DNA of 64,000 nucleotides, taken from contig CAVUAT010000012.1 of the NCBI GenBank assembly GCA_963739545.1, forward strand, positions 1-64,000, in the 5' to 3' direction. Source of the stretch: CAVUAT01 sp963739545. Lineage in GTDB: Bacteria > Actinomycetota > Thermoleophilia > Solirubrobacterales > 70-9. Numbering within the stretch: position 1 is the first letter of the stretch; every line of letters starts with the position of its first letter. Positions 25,787 to 34,497 of the stretch are shown here, one piece after another. The notes beneath the pieces were generated by a model, which saw only the letters and a program-made list of their open reading frames with translations, was not told where the DNA came from and did no database searches. The position numbers were made by a program, and so were the translations under genes.

Positions 25787-26647
25787 ATGCGGCGACCACG
25801 GCTTGCCGAGGAATATCCGCGCACACCTGCAGGCTGGACGGTCGTGACCCGCAGGACCGTTGGTCCCTTCACCACGCACGTCACGTATCGCAGGCCGGAC
25901 GGCACAACCGCAGACTGGTCCTCGCGCTACCGGCGCAAGCACTCGTCGCGGCTGCGCGGAACCGGGTGGTGGATCGGGGTTCTGTTTGCTATCGGCTCCG
26001 CGTGCTTCCTCGTCGGGCCGTTCCCCGGGCTCGTCCAGCTCGTCGGCTCGGAGGCCGACGGCGTCGTCTTCTTCGTCGGATCGATCTTCTTCACCTCCGC
26101 GGCCCTGCTGCAGTACCTGGAGGCGGCGAACGCCGGGGATGAGGGCAAACCCCGCCGTCGATTGCGCCTCCTCACCTTCGAGCCCCGCCGCGTCGACTGG
26201 TGGATCACCGTGTCCCAGCTCATCGGCACCGTCTTCTTCAACATCAACACCTACCGCGCGCTGCAGTCGGCGATCGACGATTCGGCGGTGGACCGCCTGA
26301 TCTGGCGCCCGGACGCGATCGGGTCCGCGCTCTTCCTGATCTCGGGCCTGCTGGCCTTCTATGAGGTCAGGGCCGGCGGCCTGCGGATCGGGCAGCGATC
26401 CCGTGAGTGGCGCATCGCGATCGTGAACCTCCTCGGCTGCATACTGTTCGGCGTCTCGGCCGTCGCCTCCCGTGTCTTACCCGACACCGGCGGGGTCGCG
26501 GACCTCGCGGCCGCGAATGCCTCGACCGCGCTCGGCGGGCTCTGCTTCCTGATCGGCTCGCTGCTTCTGCTGCCCGAGGCCCGGGCAGGATCAGCCGATA
26601 GGGAGGAAGCGTCCGGAGTCCCGATCGTGTCTGATTCCTTGCGATGA
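25787..26647 (+). CDS. Multi-pass membrane protein, YrhK-like
   Basis: This 286-residue protein has a polar N-terminus (about 1-55) and four paired hydrophobic blocks with repeated sequence character: GVLFAIGSACFL, FFVGSIFFTSAALLQYLE, AIGSALFLISGLLAFYEV and LGGLCFLIGSLLLLPEA. The FxxGSxxF pattern suggests YrhK-like repeats, whose function is unknown. It begins 45 bp from the divergent AI-2E gene. It ends in an ATGA overlap with the next gene, so the two are probably co-translated. Confidence 0.7.
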   Translation: MRRPRLAEEYPRTPAGWTVVTRRTVGPFTTHVTYRRPDGTTADWSSRYRRKHSSRLRGTGWWIGVLFAIGSACFLVGPFPGLVQLVGSEADGVVFFVGSIFFTSAALLQYLEAANAGDEGKPRRRLRLLTFEPRRVDWWITVSQLIGTVFFNINTYRALQSAIDDSAVDRLIWRPDAIGSALFLISGLLAFYEVRAGGLRIGQRSREWRIAIVNLLGCILFGVSAVASRVLPDTGGVADLAAANASTALGGLCFLIGSLLLLPEARAGSADREEASGVPIVSDSLR

Positions 26648-28698
26648 CGGGCACCGGTGACATCCGCCGCTGGCTGGGGATCCTCGTGCGGGGACTGATC
26701 CTCTGGGCGCTCGTGGCGCTCGTCTTCTACGCGGCCGTCGCGATCATCCCCGGCTTCGACCTGCCGAGTTTCGGTGCGGCGGTGCTGACAACCGGCCTGA
26801 TCGCGCTGATCAACATCGCGATCTGGCCGCTGCTGATACGCCTCGTGTTGCCCCTCACTGTGTTCACCTTCGGGCTCGGATCGCTCGCCCTGAACGCCGT
26901 GGTGGTGATGGTCGCGGTCAATCTCGTAGACGGCGATCCCCCGTCGTTCTGGGCGGCGCTCGTCGCGGCCTTCGTCCTGTCGGTCGCGCTGATGGTGCTC
27001 ACCCCCGCGCTGAGCTTCGACCACGACGCCCGCCAGCTCCGCGTCGTCCGACGCCGAGCGCGAAACGTCGCGGAGTCCAATCGGACTGACGTCCCCGGAG
27101 TGATCATGTTCGAGATAGATGGCCTCGCTGAGCCCGTCCTGCGCCGGGCCCTCGCCGAGGGGCACGCGCCGAACATCGCGCGCTGGTTGGACAGCGGATC
27201 GCATCGGGTGGTGCCGTGGGAGTGCGACCTCTCCTCGCAGACGGGCGCGAGCCAGGCCGGGCTGCTGCTCGGCAGCAACCACGACATGCCCGCCTTCCGG
27301 TGGTACGAGAAGGAGAGCGGGCGCACGATGGTCTCCAACCACGGCAAGGACGCGACGGAGATCGAGCAGCGGCGCTCCGACGGCGGCGGCCTGCTCGCGA
27401 TGAACGGCGCCAGCAGGGGAAACATGTTCTCCGGCGACGCCCCGCGCTGCACCGCGACGATGAGCGTGATCCGCGATCGGCGCAGATCGAGGGCGTCGGA
27501 CTTCTTCGCCTACTTCGCGGATCCCTACGGGTTCACGCGGACCCTCTCTCTTTACTTCTGGGACGTCGGTGCAGAGATGCGCGCTGCGCGCCGCCAGCGC
27601 CGAGCCGGCGCGGAGCACGTCGCGCGCGGCGGCGCCTACCCCTGGATGCGCGGTTTCATCACCGTGATCATGCGAGACCTGAACGTCGCCGTTCTGATGG
27701 GCGACATCGTCGAGGGCGTGCCCGTCGTCTACTCGACGTTCGTGGGCTACGACGAGGTCGCGCACCATTCCGGCATCACCGAGCCGGATGCCTTCGCGGC
27801 GCTCAAGCAGCACGACGCCCAACTCGAGCGCCTCGAGAAGGCCGTCGAGCTCGCGCCTCGCCCCTACCACCTCGTCGTGCTCTCAGATCACGGCCAGACG
27901 CAGGGGCGGCCGTTTCGCCAGCGCTACGGCCAAGCGCTCGAGGACGTCGTAGCGGCTGCGCTGGGACCCGGCGAGGTCTACGCTCCCGCCTCCCCCGACG
28001 AGGGTCTTGGCACGGTCGGCAGCGCGCTGACGGACGCCCGCAACGAGGACAACGCCGGGGCCCGGGTGCTCGCCAGGGCGACGAAGGGCCAACTAGTGGA
28101 CGGGCAGGTGATGCTCGGCGACGATCGCAAGGCGGCCGAGGAGGCCGACGCGGCCGGCGATCAGCACACGGCGATCGTGCTCGCCTCGGGCGGGCTCGGG
28201 CTGGTCTCGCTGCCCGAGCTCGACCACCGGATGAGCCGTCAGGAGATCGACGCGTCGCACCCCGAGCTGATCGCTGCCCTCACCCGCCACGAGGGGATCG
28301 GCTTCGTCATGGTCGCCGACGACGAGCAGGGCGCGACGGTGCTGGGCAGGTCCGGCAGCCGGCGCCTGCGCGACGACGCGGTCGAGGGAGAGGACCCGCT
28401 TGCCGTCTTCGGGCCCAACGCGGCCGACCATCTGCGCCGGACCGACGGCTTCCCGCATTGCCCCGACCTGCTCGTCAACTGCATGTTCGACCACGAGGCC
28501 AACCAGTGCGCCCCCTTCGAGGAGTTCATGGGATCACACGGCGGGCTCGGCGGCTGGCAGAGCCATCCGTTCGCGCTGGTGCCCAGCGAGTGGAGCGAGC
28601 CGACTGGGCCGATCGTCGGCGTCAGGGCGATGCACGACGCGCTGCGCGGTTGGCTTGCCGAGTGCGGCCAGGAGCTGCGCCCCCACCGCGAGGGCTGA
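26644..28698 (+). CDS. Holin-4-like membrane domain fused to alkaline-phosphatase-fold phosphodiesterase
   Basis: This is a 684-residue two-part protein. Residues about 1-125 form four hydrophobic segments with ALINIAIWPLLIRL and FTFGLGSLALNAVVV, as in the phage_holin_4_2/YvlD membrane family. Residues from about 150 form a type I phosphodiesterase / nucleotide pyrophosphatase-like domain. It shows a metal-binding VIMFEIDGLAEPVL, the TGASQAGLLLG nucleophile region, DEVAHHSG, and SDHGQTQG. The active site probably faces the outside, anchored by the N-terminal helices. The substrate is unknown; nucleotide-sugar, phospholipid or teichoic-type phosphodiesters are possible. Confidence 0.82.
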   Translation: MTGTGDIRRWLGILVRGLILWALVALVFYAAVAIIPGFDLPSFGAAVLTTGLIALINIAIWPLLIRLVLPLTVFTFGLGSLALNAVVVMVAVNLVDGDPPSFWAALVAAFVLSVALMVLTPALSFDHDARQLRVVRRRARNVAESNRTDVPGVIMFEIDGLAEPVLRRALAEGHAPNIARWLDSGSHRVVPWECDLSSQTGASQAGLLLGSNHDMPAFRWYEKESGRTMVSNHGKDATEIEQRRSDGGGLLAMNGASRGNMFSGDAPRCTATMSVIRDRRRSRASDFFAYFADPYGFTRTLSLYFWDVGAEMRAARRQRRAGAEHVARGGAYPWMRGFITVIMRDLNVAVLMGDIVEGVPVVYSTFVGYDEVAHHSGITEPDAFAALKQHDAQLERLEKAVELAPRPYHLVVLSDHGQTQGRPFRQRYGQALEDVVAAALGPGEVYAPASPDEGLGTVGSALTDARNEDNAGARVLARATKGQLVDGQVMLGDDRKAAEEADAAGDQHTAIVLASGGLGLVSLPELDHRMSRQEIDASHPELIAALTRHEGIGFVMVADDEQGATVLGRSGSRRLRDDAVEGEDPLAVFGPNAADHLRRTDGFPHCPDLLVNCMFDHEANQCAPFEEFMGSHGGLGGWQSHPFALVPSEWSEPTGPIVGVRAMHDALRGWLAECGQELRPHREG

Positions 28699-28700
28699 CG

Positions 28701-29120
28701 CTATTTCTGCTTGGTCGCGTACAGCGTGACCACGAACGAGCCCGTCGCCGGCGAGGGCGGCTTGGCAAAACGAACGGTCGCGGCCAGCTGGCAGGAGGCC
28801 GCCGTCTTCATCGGCAATCCCAGCTTCCGGATGTCCGTCGTCGTCGTCGTCTGGTAGTTCCCGGTCTTGGACTTGACCTTGCCCGACTTCACGCAGGTGA
28901 TCGTGTAAGCGACCTTCACGCCGGCCGGGTCGTTCTCGACGCCTATCCGAAGCTGACTGGGTTTCTTCGCGGTCGCGCTCACCCGGACGACGGGGTTCGT
29001 GCCGCTGCCGTCCGCCGTGTTGATCTTCTTGCCTGGCGAGGCCGAAGCGGCGGTGGCGATCACCAGCGCCGGCGCCAGCGCGAGAGCGAGGGATGCGAAA
29101 CGAGTCATCACAGCAAGCAT
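28701..29120 (-). CDS. Small secreted protein of unknown function
   Basis: This 139-residue protein has a signal peptide (MLAVMTRFASLALALAPAL, cleavage near Ala-Ser-Ala) and a mature part with two Cys in a likely disulfide (TCVKSGK and SCQLAA). It is rich in Lys, Thr and Val, suggesting a small beta-sandwich. ATG at 29120 follows a GGGGG tract at 6 bp; ATG at 29108 is also possible. I recognise no family. It is convergent with the phosphatase fusion (3-bp gap). Confidence 0.7.
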   Translation of the reverse strand: MLAVMTRFASLALALAPALVIATAASASPGKKINTADGSGTNPVVRVSATAKKPSQLRIGVENDPAGVKVAYTITCVKSGKVKSKTGNYQTTTTTDIRKLGLPMKTAASCQLAATVRFAKPPSPATGSFVVTLYATKQK

Positions 29121-29127
29121 CGCATAC

Positions 29128-29158
29128 CCCCGGGGCCCTCCGACTCGGGGCCCCGGGG
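29128..29158 (-). terminator. Very strong all-GC hairpin
   Basis: The 11-bp arms CCCCGGGGCCC and GGGCCCCGGGG are perfectly complementary around a 9-base loop. It lies between the stop of the membrane protein at 29168 and the start of the secreted protein at 29120, both on the minus strand. No T-tract follows, so it may be a factor-dependent terminator or attenuator. Confidence 0.6.
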
Positions 29159-29167
29159 CCCGAAATC

Positions 29168-29551
29168 TCAGCGAGTTGCTGCCCGCTCGTCGTCTCCGTA
29201 GACCACGATGCCGTAGACGACGAAGATGCACAACGCGAACAGGGCGAGCGACCACCACGGGTTGGCGCCGCCGATCGAGAACAGAGCGGTGATCGCGCCC
29301 AGGCTTCCGGCGATGATCCCGATCACTCGTCCGTAGGCGTTTCCGGCCATCAGCGAGAAACCCCCGGTGAGCTGGATGACGCCCACAATGATCAGCACCC
29401 AACCCAGCGTGTTCAGGTTCGTGAGCACGAACCTCGTGTCGTTGACGAAGTAGTTCGCATCGTCGAGGGCACCGAAGCCGTAGACGATGTTGAGAACGCC
29501 GGCTATCAACAGCAGGATTGCGGCAAATACAACTCGACCTGCACCTCTCAT
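29168..29551 (-). CDS. Small four-helix membrane protein (DUF7144-like)
   Basis: This 127-residue protein has four hydrophobic segments (about 7-27, 48-68, 75-95 and 99-120) and the Tyr/Asp-rich loop ALDDANYFVNDTRFVL between the first two. This pattern is seen in a family of actinobacterial membrane proteins of unknown function. ATG at 29551 is preferred to 29566 because AAAGGGA lies 5 bp upstream. No functional context is visible. Confidence 0.72.
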   Translation of the reverse strand: MRGAGRVVFAAILLLIAGVLNIVYGFGALDDANYFVNDTRFVLTNLNTLGWVLIIVGVIQLTGGFSLMAGNAYGRVIGIIAGSLGAITALFSIGGANPWWSLALFALCIFVVYGIVVYGDDERAATR

Positions 29552-29717
29552 ATGAATCCCTTTCATCGGATGCGTGCGGTGGACATTGATAACGGTGCGG
29601 CCCTCATCCTGGCGCTCACCTAGCTGCGTGAACCAGGCAATCCTTCCAGCTGGGTCGGTCGTCCAAATGGGGCGGGACCCCGCCGCCTGCTGCTGCGGTG
29701 ATCTCCGCCCACCAACG

Positions 29718-29746
29718 CGAAGCGCCCGCCTGAGGCGGGCGCTTCG
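29718..29746 (-). terminator. 13-bp hairpin downstream of the aquaporin gene
   Basis: Perfect arms CGAAGCGCCCGCC and GGCGGGCGCTTCG surround a TGA loop, 25 bp beyond the aquaporin stop on the minus strand. The gap 29552-29770 otherwise shows nothing I can interpret. Confidence 0.65.
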
Positions 29747-29770
29747 TCAAACGGTATGCGCGCTGTCTCG

Positions 29771-30604
29771 CTAGCCGCCGAGGATGCCGCCAGGCGGGTT
29801 CGAGGGAGGCGGGCCCTCCGAGCCGCCGTGCTCCTGGCGAAGCGGCGGGGACTCGCCGGCGGGCGGGGCGGGGCCGCGAGGCGCGACCTCGTCAGCGAGC
29901 TCCTGGGCGGGGCCGCTCGCGGGCTCGATCACGAACCTGTAGACGAGCGCCGCCAGGGTCGAACCGACCAGCGGGCCGACGATGTACACCCAGGCGTCGG
30001 TGAATTCGCTGCCGACGAGCGCGGGGCCGAACCAGCGCGCGGGGTTGAACGAACCACCGGTCAACGGGCCGAGGGCCATAACCAGGAAGCCGAGAGCGGC
30101 GCCGATCGACAGCGGGGCCAGATGCTGGCGAGCGCTCGGGTTGAGCGCGACGGCCAGGATGCACAGCACCAGCACGAACGCTCCGAGGCCCTCGACGATC
30201 GCGCCCTGCGTCGCGCCGCCGAGCAGGTCCGAGACCGCCGGTGTGCCGTAGTTGGAGGCCCGGCCCTCGTCCTCGAGCAGCCCCTTGGCGAGCAGCGCGC
30301 CGAGCACGCCTCCCGAGAGCTGGGCGAGGATGTAGACGAGACCGTCGATCGGGTCGATCCGGCGCAGAATCATGAAGGCGCTCGTCACGACAGGGTTGAA
30401 ATGACCGCCGCTTGCGATGCCGACGCTCGCGATCAAAACGAACAGCACGAAGGCGTGCGTGAGGCCGACGACGGCGTAGTCAGATCCGAAGGTTGCGTTC
30501 TGCCCTGACGCGATGAAGAGAATGACGATGGTGCACACGAAGAAGGTCAGGAGCAAGGTCCCGATCAGCTCTCCGATATATGCGGCGAGACCTTTGTCTT
30601 GCAC
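29771..30604 (-). CDS. Aquaporin / MIP-family channel
   Basis: This 277-residue major intrinsic protein has six membrane segments and the two pore loops. The first is GGHFNPV (NPV at 70-72, where most channels have NPA) and the second is GGSFNPARWFGPAL (NPA at 187-189). The Arg after the second NPA is conserved, as in water channels. A Pro/Gly-rich cytoplasmic tail of about 45 residues ends the protein. The start is GTG with AGGAGGAGG upstream. Water or a small neutral solute is the likely cargo. It stands alone, divergent from the lipoprotein at 30707. Confidence 0.9.
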   Translation of the reverse strand: MQDKGLAAYIGELIGTLLLTFFVCTIVILFIASGQNATFGSDYAVVGLTHAFVLFVLIASVGIASGGHFNPVVTSAFMILRRIDPIDGLVYILAQLSGGVLGALLAKGLLEDEGRASNYGTPAVSDLLGGATQGAIVEGLGAFVLVLCILAVALNPSARQHLAPLSIGAALGFLVMALGPLTGGSFNPARWFGPALVGSEFTDAWVYIVGPLVGSTLAALVYRFVIEPASGPAQELADEVAPRGPAPPAGESPPLRQEHGGSEGPPPSNPPGGILGG

Positions 30605-30706
30605 GTTGAAAGGACCTCCTCCTGGCTTGATTTCCTGAACCTGCTGCGGAGCGGCGCCAGTCTAACCAAGCCATAGGCTGGCTGCGGATCGATAGCCTCG
30701 CTGCGG

Positions 30707-31774
30707 ATGAGAGTCGCTGTCGCGCTGCTGGCGGCCGCTCTCTGCGGGCTCGCGGGGGCGGGCTGCGGCGGAGACGGCGCTGAACCGGGCGCGCCCACCT
30801 CGGGCGCGACCCTCGTGCTGGACTTTCAGCCGAATGCGGTCCACGCGGGCATCTACGCCGCGAGCGAGCGCGGCCTGTTCGCGGACGAGGGAATCGGCCT
30901 CGAGATCGAGGAGCCCTCGAACACCGCCGATGGCGCCAAGCTGCTCACCGCGGGCCGCGCCGACTACGCCGTGCTCGACATCAACGACTTCGGCATCGCC
31001 AGGCGCCGCGGCGCCCAAATCGTCGCCGTCGCCGCGATCGTGCAGCGCCCGCTGGCCTCGGTGATCGCGATCGACCGCGAAGCGGTGCGAACGCCGGCTG
31101 ACCTCGCTGGGAAGACCGTCGGCGTCACAGGGGTGCCCTCAGATGACGCGGTGCTCGACACCGTGCTCGCGCAGGGCCGGCTCGGACCGGCGGACGTGGA
31201 GCGGCAGACGGTCGGCTTCCAGGCGGTCGCCCTGCTCGCCTCGGGCCAGCTCGGCGCTGCGACCGCGTTCTGGAACGCCGAGGGGGTCGAGCTCCGGCAG
31301 CAGGGCATCCTGACCCGCGAGTTCCGCGTCGACGCGTTCGGCGCGCCTCGCTACCCCGAGCTCGTGCTGGCCGCCCCGGCGGAGGCGGTCGGCGACGGGC
31401 CAGCCGACCCGGGGTCCGACATCTGCGGGCTGCTGCGAGGACTCGAGGCGGGCTACGACGTGATCGCGGAAGACCCGAGTGGCGCGGGAGAGGACCTGGC
31501 GGCCGCGACCCCCGAGTCCGACCGCAGCTCCCAGGGCGCGCAGCTCGCGGAGCTCGTCACGGCCGACGCCTTCTCGGCCAGGGGGTCCGACGGTGCGACC
31601 GCGGCGATCGACGGGAAGGCCGTGCTCGACTGGCTCGGGTGGGCCGAAGCGAACGGGGTGCTCCCGCGATCCGAGGACCCGAAGGGCGCCGCCGAGGTGA
31701 TCGCCGGCTTCCGCGACGACCTCATCCCGCTGTGCCAGGCGGCTCCCACAACCGAGGCCCCGCCCGAGCCCTAG
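30707..31774 (+). CDS. Solute-binding lipoprotein, NMT1/THI5-like
   Basis: This 355-residue extracytoplasmic binding protein has a lipobox (LAGAGC, Cys at about 20) following a signal peptide. The ABC-type periplasmic fold shows LDFQPNAVHAGIYAASERGLF, the start typical of ThiY/NMT1-like proteins that bind pyrimidine thiamine precursors or related aromatic compounds. GADYAVLD-like and GKTVGVTGVPSDDAVL segments follow. No permease or ATPase gene is adjacent, so it is an orphan here. Ligand assignment is tentative. Confidence 0.83.
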   Translation: MRVAVALLAAALCGLAGAGCGGDGAEPGAPTSGATLVLDFQPNAVHAGIYAASERGLFADEGIGLEIEEPSNTADGAKLLTAGRADYAVLDINDFGIARRRGAQIVAVAAIVQRPLASVIAIDREAVRTPADLAGKTVGVTGVPSDDAVLDTVLAQGRLGPADVERQTVGFQAVALLASGQLGAATAFWNAEGVELRQQGILTREFRVDAFGAPRYPELVLAAPAEAVGDGPADPGSDICGLLRGLEAGYDVIAEDPSGAGEDLAAATPESDRSSQGAQLAELVTADAFSARGSDGATAAIDGKAVLDWLGWAEANGVLPRSEDPKGAAEVIAGFRDDLIPLCQAAPTTEAPPEP

Positions 31775-31825
31775 AGGGTTGATGGGGGTTAGGCGCGTGC
31801 GGCGTGGATAACCAGCATCAGCCCG

Positions 31826-32149
31826 CTAGCCCTGGTCCAGCGCGCGCTCGACGAGCTCGGGCAGCTCGCGGACCATGCGCGAGCGCGGCACCGCGAACGC
31901 GAGCCCGGCGGCATCCGCGCGGGCCTTGGTCGCGGTATCGGTGTGCTGGTAGAAGCCGATCACCGGCACCCCGAGGTGGCCGAGTGCCTCGGGCTCCGCA
32001 GCGTCGAGGTCGGCCACCACCAGGTCGACGCCATCGAGCTCGGCGGGGATCGAGGAGGCCTGCTCGACCTCGTGGCCGGCGCCCGTGAGAGACGTCGCCA
32101 CCCGGCTCGCGAGCATCAAGTCCGAGACGATCGCGACGACGTGGGCCAC
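31826..32149 (-). CDS. Small receiver-like (CheY-fold) protein
   Basis: This 107-residue protein has an alternating beta/alpha pattern: HVVAIVSDLMLASRVATSL, then DLVVADLDAAEPEAL with an Asp at the phosphoacceptor position, then VPVIGFYQHTD. It resembles a stand-alone receiver domain, though the acidic pocket near the N-terminus is reduced to a single Asp and the conserved Lys (TKARADA) is uncertain. GTG at 32149 was chosen as the first in-frame start before the core. It is the last gene of the minus-strand metal operon. Confidence 0.65.
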   Translation of the reverse strand: MAHVVAIVSDLMLASRVATSLTGAGHEVEQASSIPAELDGVDLVVADLDAAEPEALGHLGVPVIGFYQHTDTATKARADAAGLAFAVPRSRMVRELPELVERALDQG

Positions 32150-32175
32150 AGCTACTCGCTGACTGAGTCGGCCAT

Positions 32176-32538
32176 CTAGAGGCTGCGGCGCTGGCGAAAC
32201 TCGCGGCGCACGCTCTCGGGCCGGCCCCACATCTGCACGACCTCGGCCCGGCCCTGGCGCGCGTCGCGGATCCGCAGCTCGCCGGCGATGCTCTCGAGGT
32301 CGAGCTTGGTGAGGATGCCGCGCACCGTCTCGGCCGCCGCGGCGTGCCCGAATTGGTGGGCGACGTTGATTCGCCAGTGCCAGTCCGCGCGCGAGTAGGG
32401 CTGGGCGTTGACCTGCGCAAGCATCACGGCGGCGTCGACGTAGCGGTTCTCGTCGGCGATCCGCAGATCGAGCTCGAGGTCGGTCCAGTCGTCGGGGAGC
32501 GACGAGACGATCTCGGTGAAGTCCTCGGCGAGTGGCAT
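32176..32538 (-). CDS. Conserved unknown protein in the metal-homeostasis operon
   Basis: This 120-residue soluble protein has no family I recognise. It starts with an acidic MPLAEDFTEIVSSLPDDW segment. It then has DLRIADENRYVDAAVMLAQVN and WHWRINVAHQFGHAAAAETV, rich in Trp and His, and ends in a basic Arg/Gln tail. It begins 8 bp after the DtxR-family regulator and precedes the receiver-like protein by 26 bp, so it is almost certainly co-transcribed. Confidence 0.68.
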   Translation of the reverse strand: MPLAEDFTEIVSSLPDDWTDLELDLRIADENRYVDAAVMLAQVNAQPYSRADWHWRINVAHQFGHAAAAETVRGILTKLDLESIAGELRIRDARQGRAEVVQMWGRPESVRREFRQRRSL

Positions 32539-32546
32539 CAGGCGAT

Positions 32547-33245
32547 CTAGGTGGAGCGTACGCGCATACGCGCGGCTAGTGGCGCGCCGAGGGCGTGCTC
32601 GTCGCCCGCGACGGCGATCGTGACCGGCCCCTCGAAGGGCTCGCGCGCGCTCACGCGCAGCTCCGCGCCGGGCCGGATGCCTCGGGAGTCGAGGTAGCGC
32701 AGCATCTCGGGATCGCTGTCTGAGATGCGCTCGAAGGTGCCGGCCGAGCCGATGGCGAGCTCGCTCAACGGAGTCGTCTCGTCGGCGGCGATGTCGAGCT
32801 CGCGGTTCGGGATCGGGTCGCCGTGGGGGTCGCGGACGGGCTGGCCGAGCTTGGCGGCGATCAGCTCCTCGAGCTCCTCGGAGATGTGGTGCTCGAGCAC
32901 CTCGGCCTCGGCGTGGACGCGGTCCCAGGGCATCCCGAGCACCTCGGCGAGGAACAGCTCGATCAGCCGGTGATGGCGAATCATCTCGAGGGCGAGCTGG
33001 TCACCCGCGGGTGTGAGTCGGACGCCGTGGTAGGGCGTGTGCTCGACAAGTCCCTCGTCGGCCAGGCGCTTCAGCATCGCCGAGGCCGACGCCGGGGTGA
33101 CCCCGAGGCGCTCGGCTACGGCACCCGTGCCTACCGGCCTGCCCTCGCTTCGAGCCTGCAGCTCGTAGACGGCCTTCGCGTAGTTCTCCGCGCCCTCGGC
33201 GTTGCGCCGCTGGCGATGGGCGTTGTGAGCGGTGGCAGCCGTCAT
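32547..33245 (-). CDS. DtxR/MntR-family metal-dependent repressor
   Basis: This 232-residue regulator has a winged helix (about 15-80, VAERLGVTPASASAMLKRL as recognition region), the metal-binding/dimerisation domain and a C-terminal FeoA/SH3-like domain (about 155-230). Compared with DtxR, the second metal site has Asn21 in place of Met10 and Glu115 in place of Cys102. His111, Glu118, His119, His92 and Glu96 are kept. Glu at the Cys102 position is the MntR-like, manganese-selective state. It lies 7 bp after the ZIP transporter and is probably autoregulated through the palindrome at 35664. Confidence 0.9.
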   Translation of the reverse strand: MTAATAHNAHRQRRNAEGAENYAKAVYELQARSEGRPVGTGAVAERLGVTPASASAMLKRLADEGLVEHTPYHGVRLTPAGDQLALEMIRHHRLIELFLAEVLGMPWDRVHAEAEVLEHHISEELEELIAAKLGQPVRDPHGDPIPNRELDIAADETTPLSELAIGSAGTFERISDSDPEMLRYLDSRGIRPGAELRVSAREPFEGPVTIAVAGDEHALGAPLAARMRVRST

Positions 33246-33252
33246 CGCGAGC

Positions 33253-34497
33253 CTAGATCGAGACCAGCAATCCGGTCGTGTACATGACCACGACCCCGGC
33301 GAGGATGCCGGCGACGCTGAGCGGGTGCAGCGCGCGCCCCTCGGAGTCGCGGATCGCGGGCGTCAGCTGCACGATCACCTGGACGATCGCGCCGACGCCG
33401 ATGCCGAGCAGGAAGGTCGCGAGCTCCTGGTTGTAGATCGAGGCGCCGATCACCGCGCCGAGGATCGCCGGGGCGCCCGCGATGAGGCCGAGCAGGAGCA
33501 GGCGGCGCTTCGGAGTCTCCTTGTCCTGCGCGAGCGGAGCCACGATGGCCAGGCCCTCGGTCGTGTTGTGGATCGCGAACCCGATCACCAGGAAGGCCCC
33601 GAGGGCGAGCGCGCCGAGCGCGTATGAGGACCCGATCGCGAGCCCCTCCCCCATGTTGTGCAGTCCGATCCCGATCGCGATCATCAGCGAGAGGCGGAAG
33701 CCGCCCTCGCCCGCGGCTTTGCGCTCGCGGATCCCTGCCTTCAGCTTCCGGTCGATCCCGGTCAGCACCAGGAACGAGATCCCGGCGCCGAGGAAGAGCA
33801 GCTCGACCCCGCCGAAGGCACCCCCGGCGGCGCCGCCGATCTCGGTCCCCTCCAGGTAGCCGTCGATCGCGAGGAACCCGAGCAGCCCGATCGTGAACGC
33901 CATGAAGGCGGTCAGCCAGCTCTTCGTGACGCGGCGAAGGAGCGGCATGAACAGCATCCCGAGCAGCACCGGGATCACGCCGACGTAGGTGCCGAGCACC
34001 GTCATCAGCCCGTAGAAGCTCGCGCCCGTCTCGGGAGTCTCGACGGCCGCGTCGATCGTGTGGTCGATGGTGGCCCCCGTCGAGGTGACCATGAAGATCG
34101 AGTACGGCGAGCCCTCCTGCCACGGGTACGTGAGGGTCACCTTCTGGGACTCGAGGCGCCCCACCTCGCCTGCGGGATCCTCGGAGAAGGTGACGTAGGC
34201 GTCGGCCACGGCGACCTGCGCGACCGAGACGGGGTCGGGGCCCGTGTTGCGCAGGGTCAGCTCGATCTCACCGGGCCGCAGGACCGTTCGCTCGACCGCG
34301 AGCTCTTCGACGGGCGGGCCGCGGCGCTCGTCGAGGCCAGGTCCGCCGAGAAGGGCGAAGGCCGCGATCGCGCCCGCGATCAGCGCGAGCGGGACGACCG
34401 CCAGCACCCAAACGGGGGCGTTCGAGAGGCCCCCGGAGCTGGGAGCCGGCGGCTCGGGCGCTCGACGCTGCGGGCGGGCCTGCGTCGAGGCTTCCAT
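33253..34497 (-). CDS. ZIP-family metal transporter with extracytoplasmic N-terminal domain
   Basis: This 414-residue protein has an anchor helix (about 28-50), then roughly 100 residues of beta-rich extracytoplasmic sequence, then eight membrane helices of the ZIP fold. The two metal-site helices carry HNMGEGLAIGSS and HNTTEGLAIVAP. ZIP proteins import Zn, Mn or Fe. The start overlaps the multicopper oxidase stop by one base (TGATG), indicating translational coupling. The N-terminal extracytoplasmic domain (ELTLRNTGPDPVSVAQV) looks cupredoxin- or Ig-like and is unusual for ZIP. Confidence 0.88.
   Translation of the reverse strand: MEASTQARPQRRAPEPPAPSSGGLSNAPVWVLAVVPLALIAGAIAAFALLGGPGLDERRGPPVEELAVERTVLRPGEIELTLRNTGPDPVSVAQVAVADAYVTFSEDPAGEVGRLESQKVTLTYPWQEGSPYSIFMVTSTGATIDHTIDAAVETPETGASFYGLMTVLGTYVGVIPVLLGMLFMPLLRRVTKSWLTAFMAFTIGLLGFLAIDGYLEGTEIGGAAGGAFGGVELLFLGAGISFLVLTGIDRKLKAGIRERKAAGEGGFRLSLMIAIGIGLHNMGEGLAIGSSYALGALALGAFLVIGFAIHNTTEGLAIVAPLAQDKETPKRRLLLLGLIAGAPAILGAVIGASIYNQELATFLLGIGVGAIVQVIVQLTPAIRDSEGRALHPLSVAGILAGVVVMYTTGLLVSI

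Noticed and set aside
29552..29770. Small gene in the gap before aquaporin
   Set aside because: Only short frames without ribosome sites; the only clear signal is the hairpin at 29718-29746.
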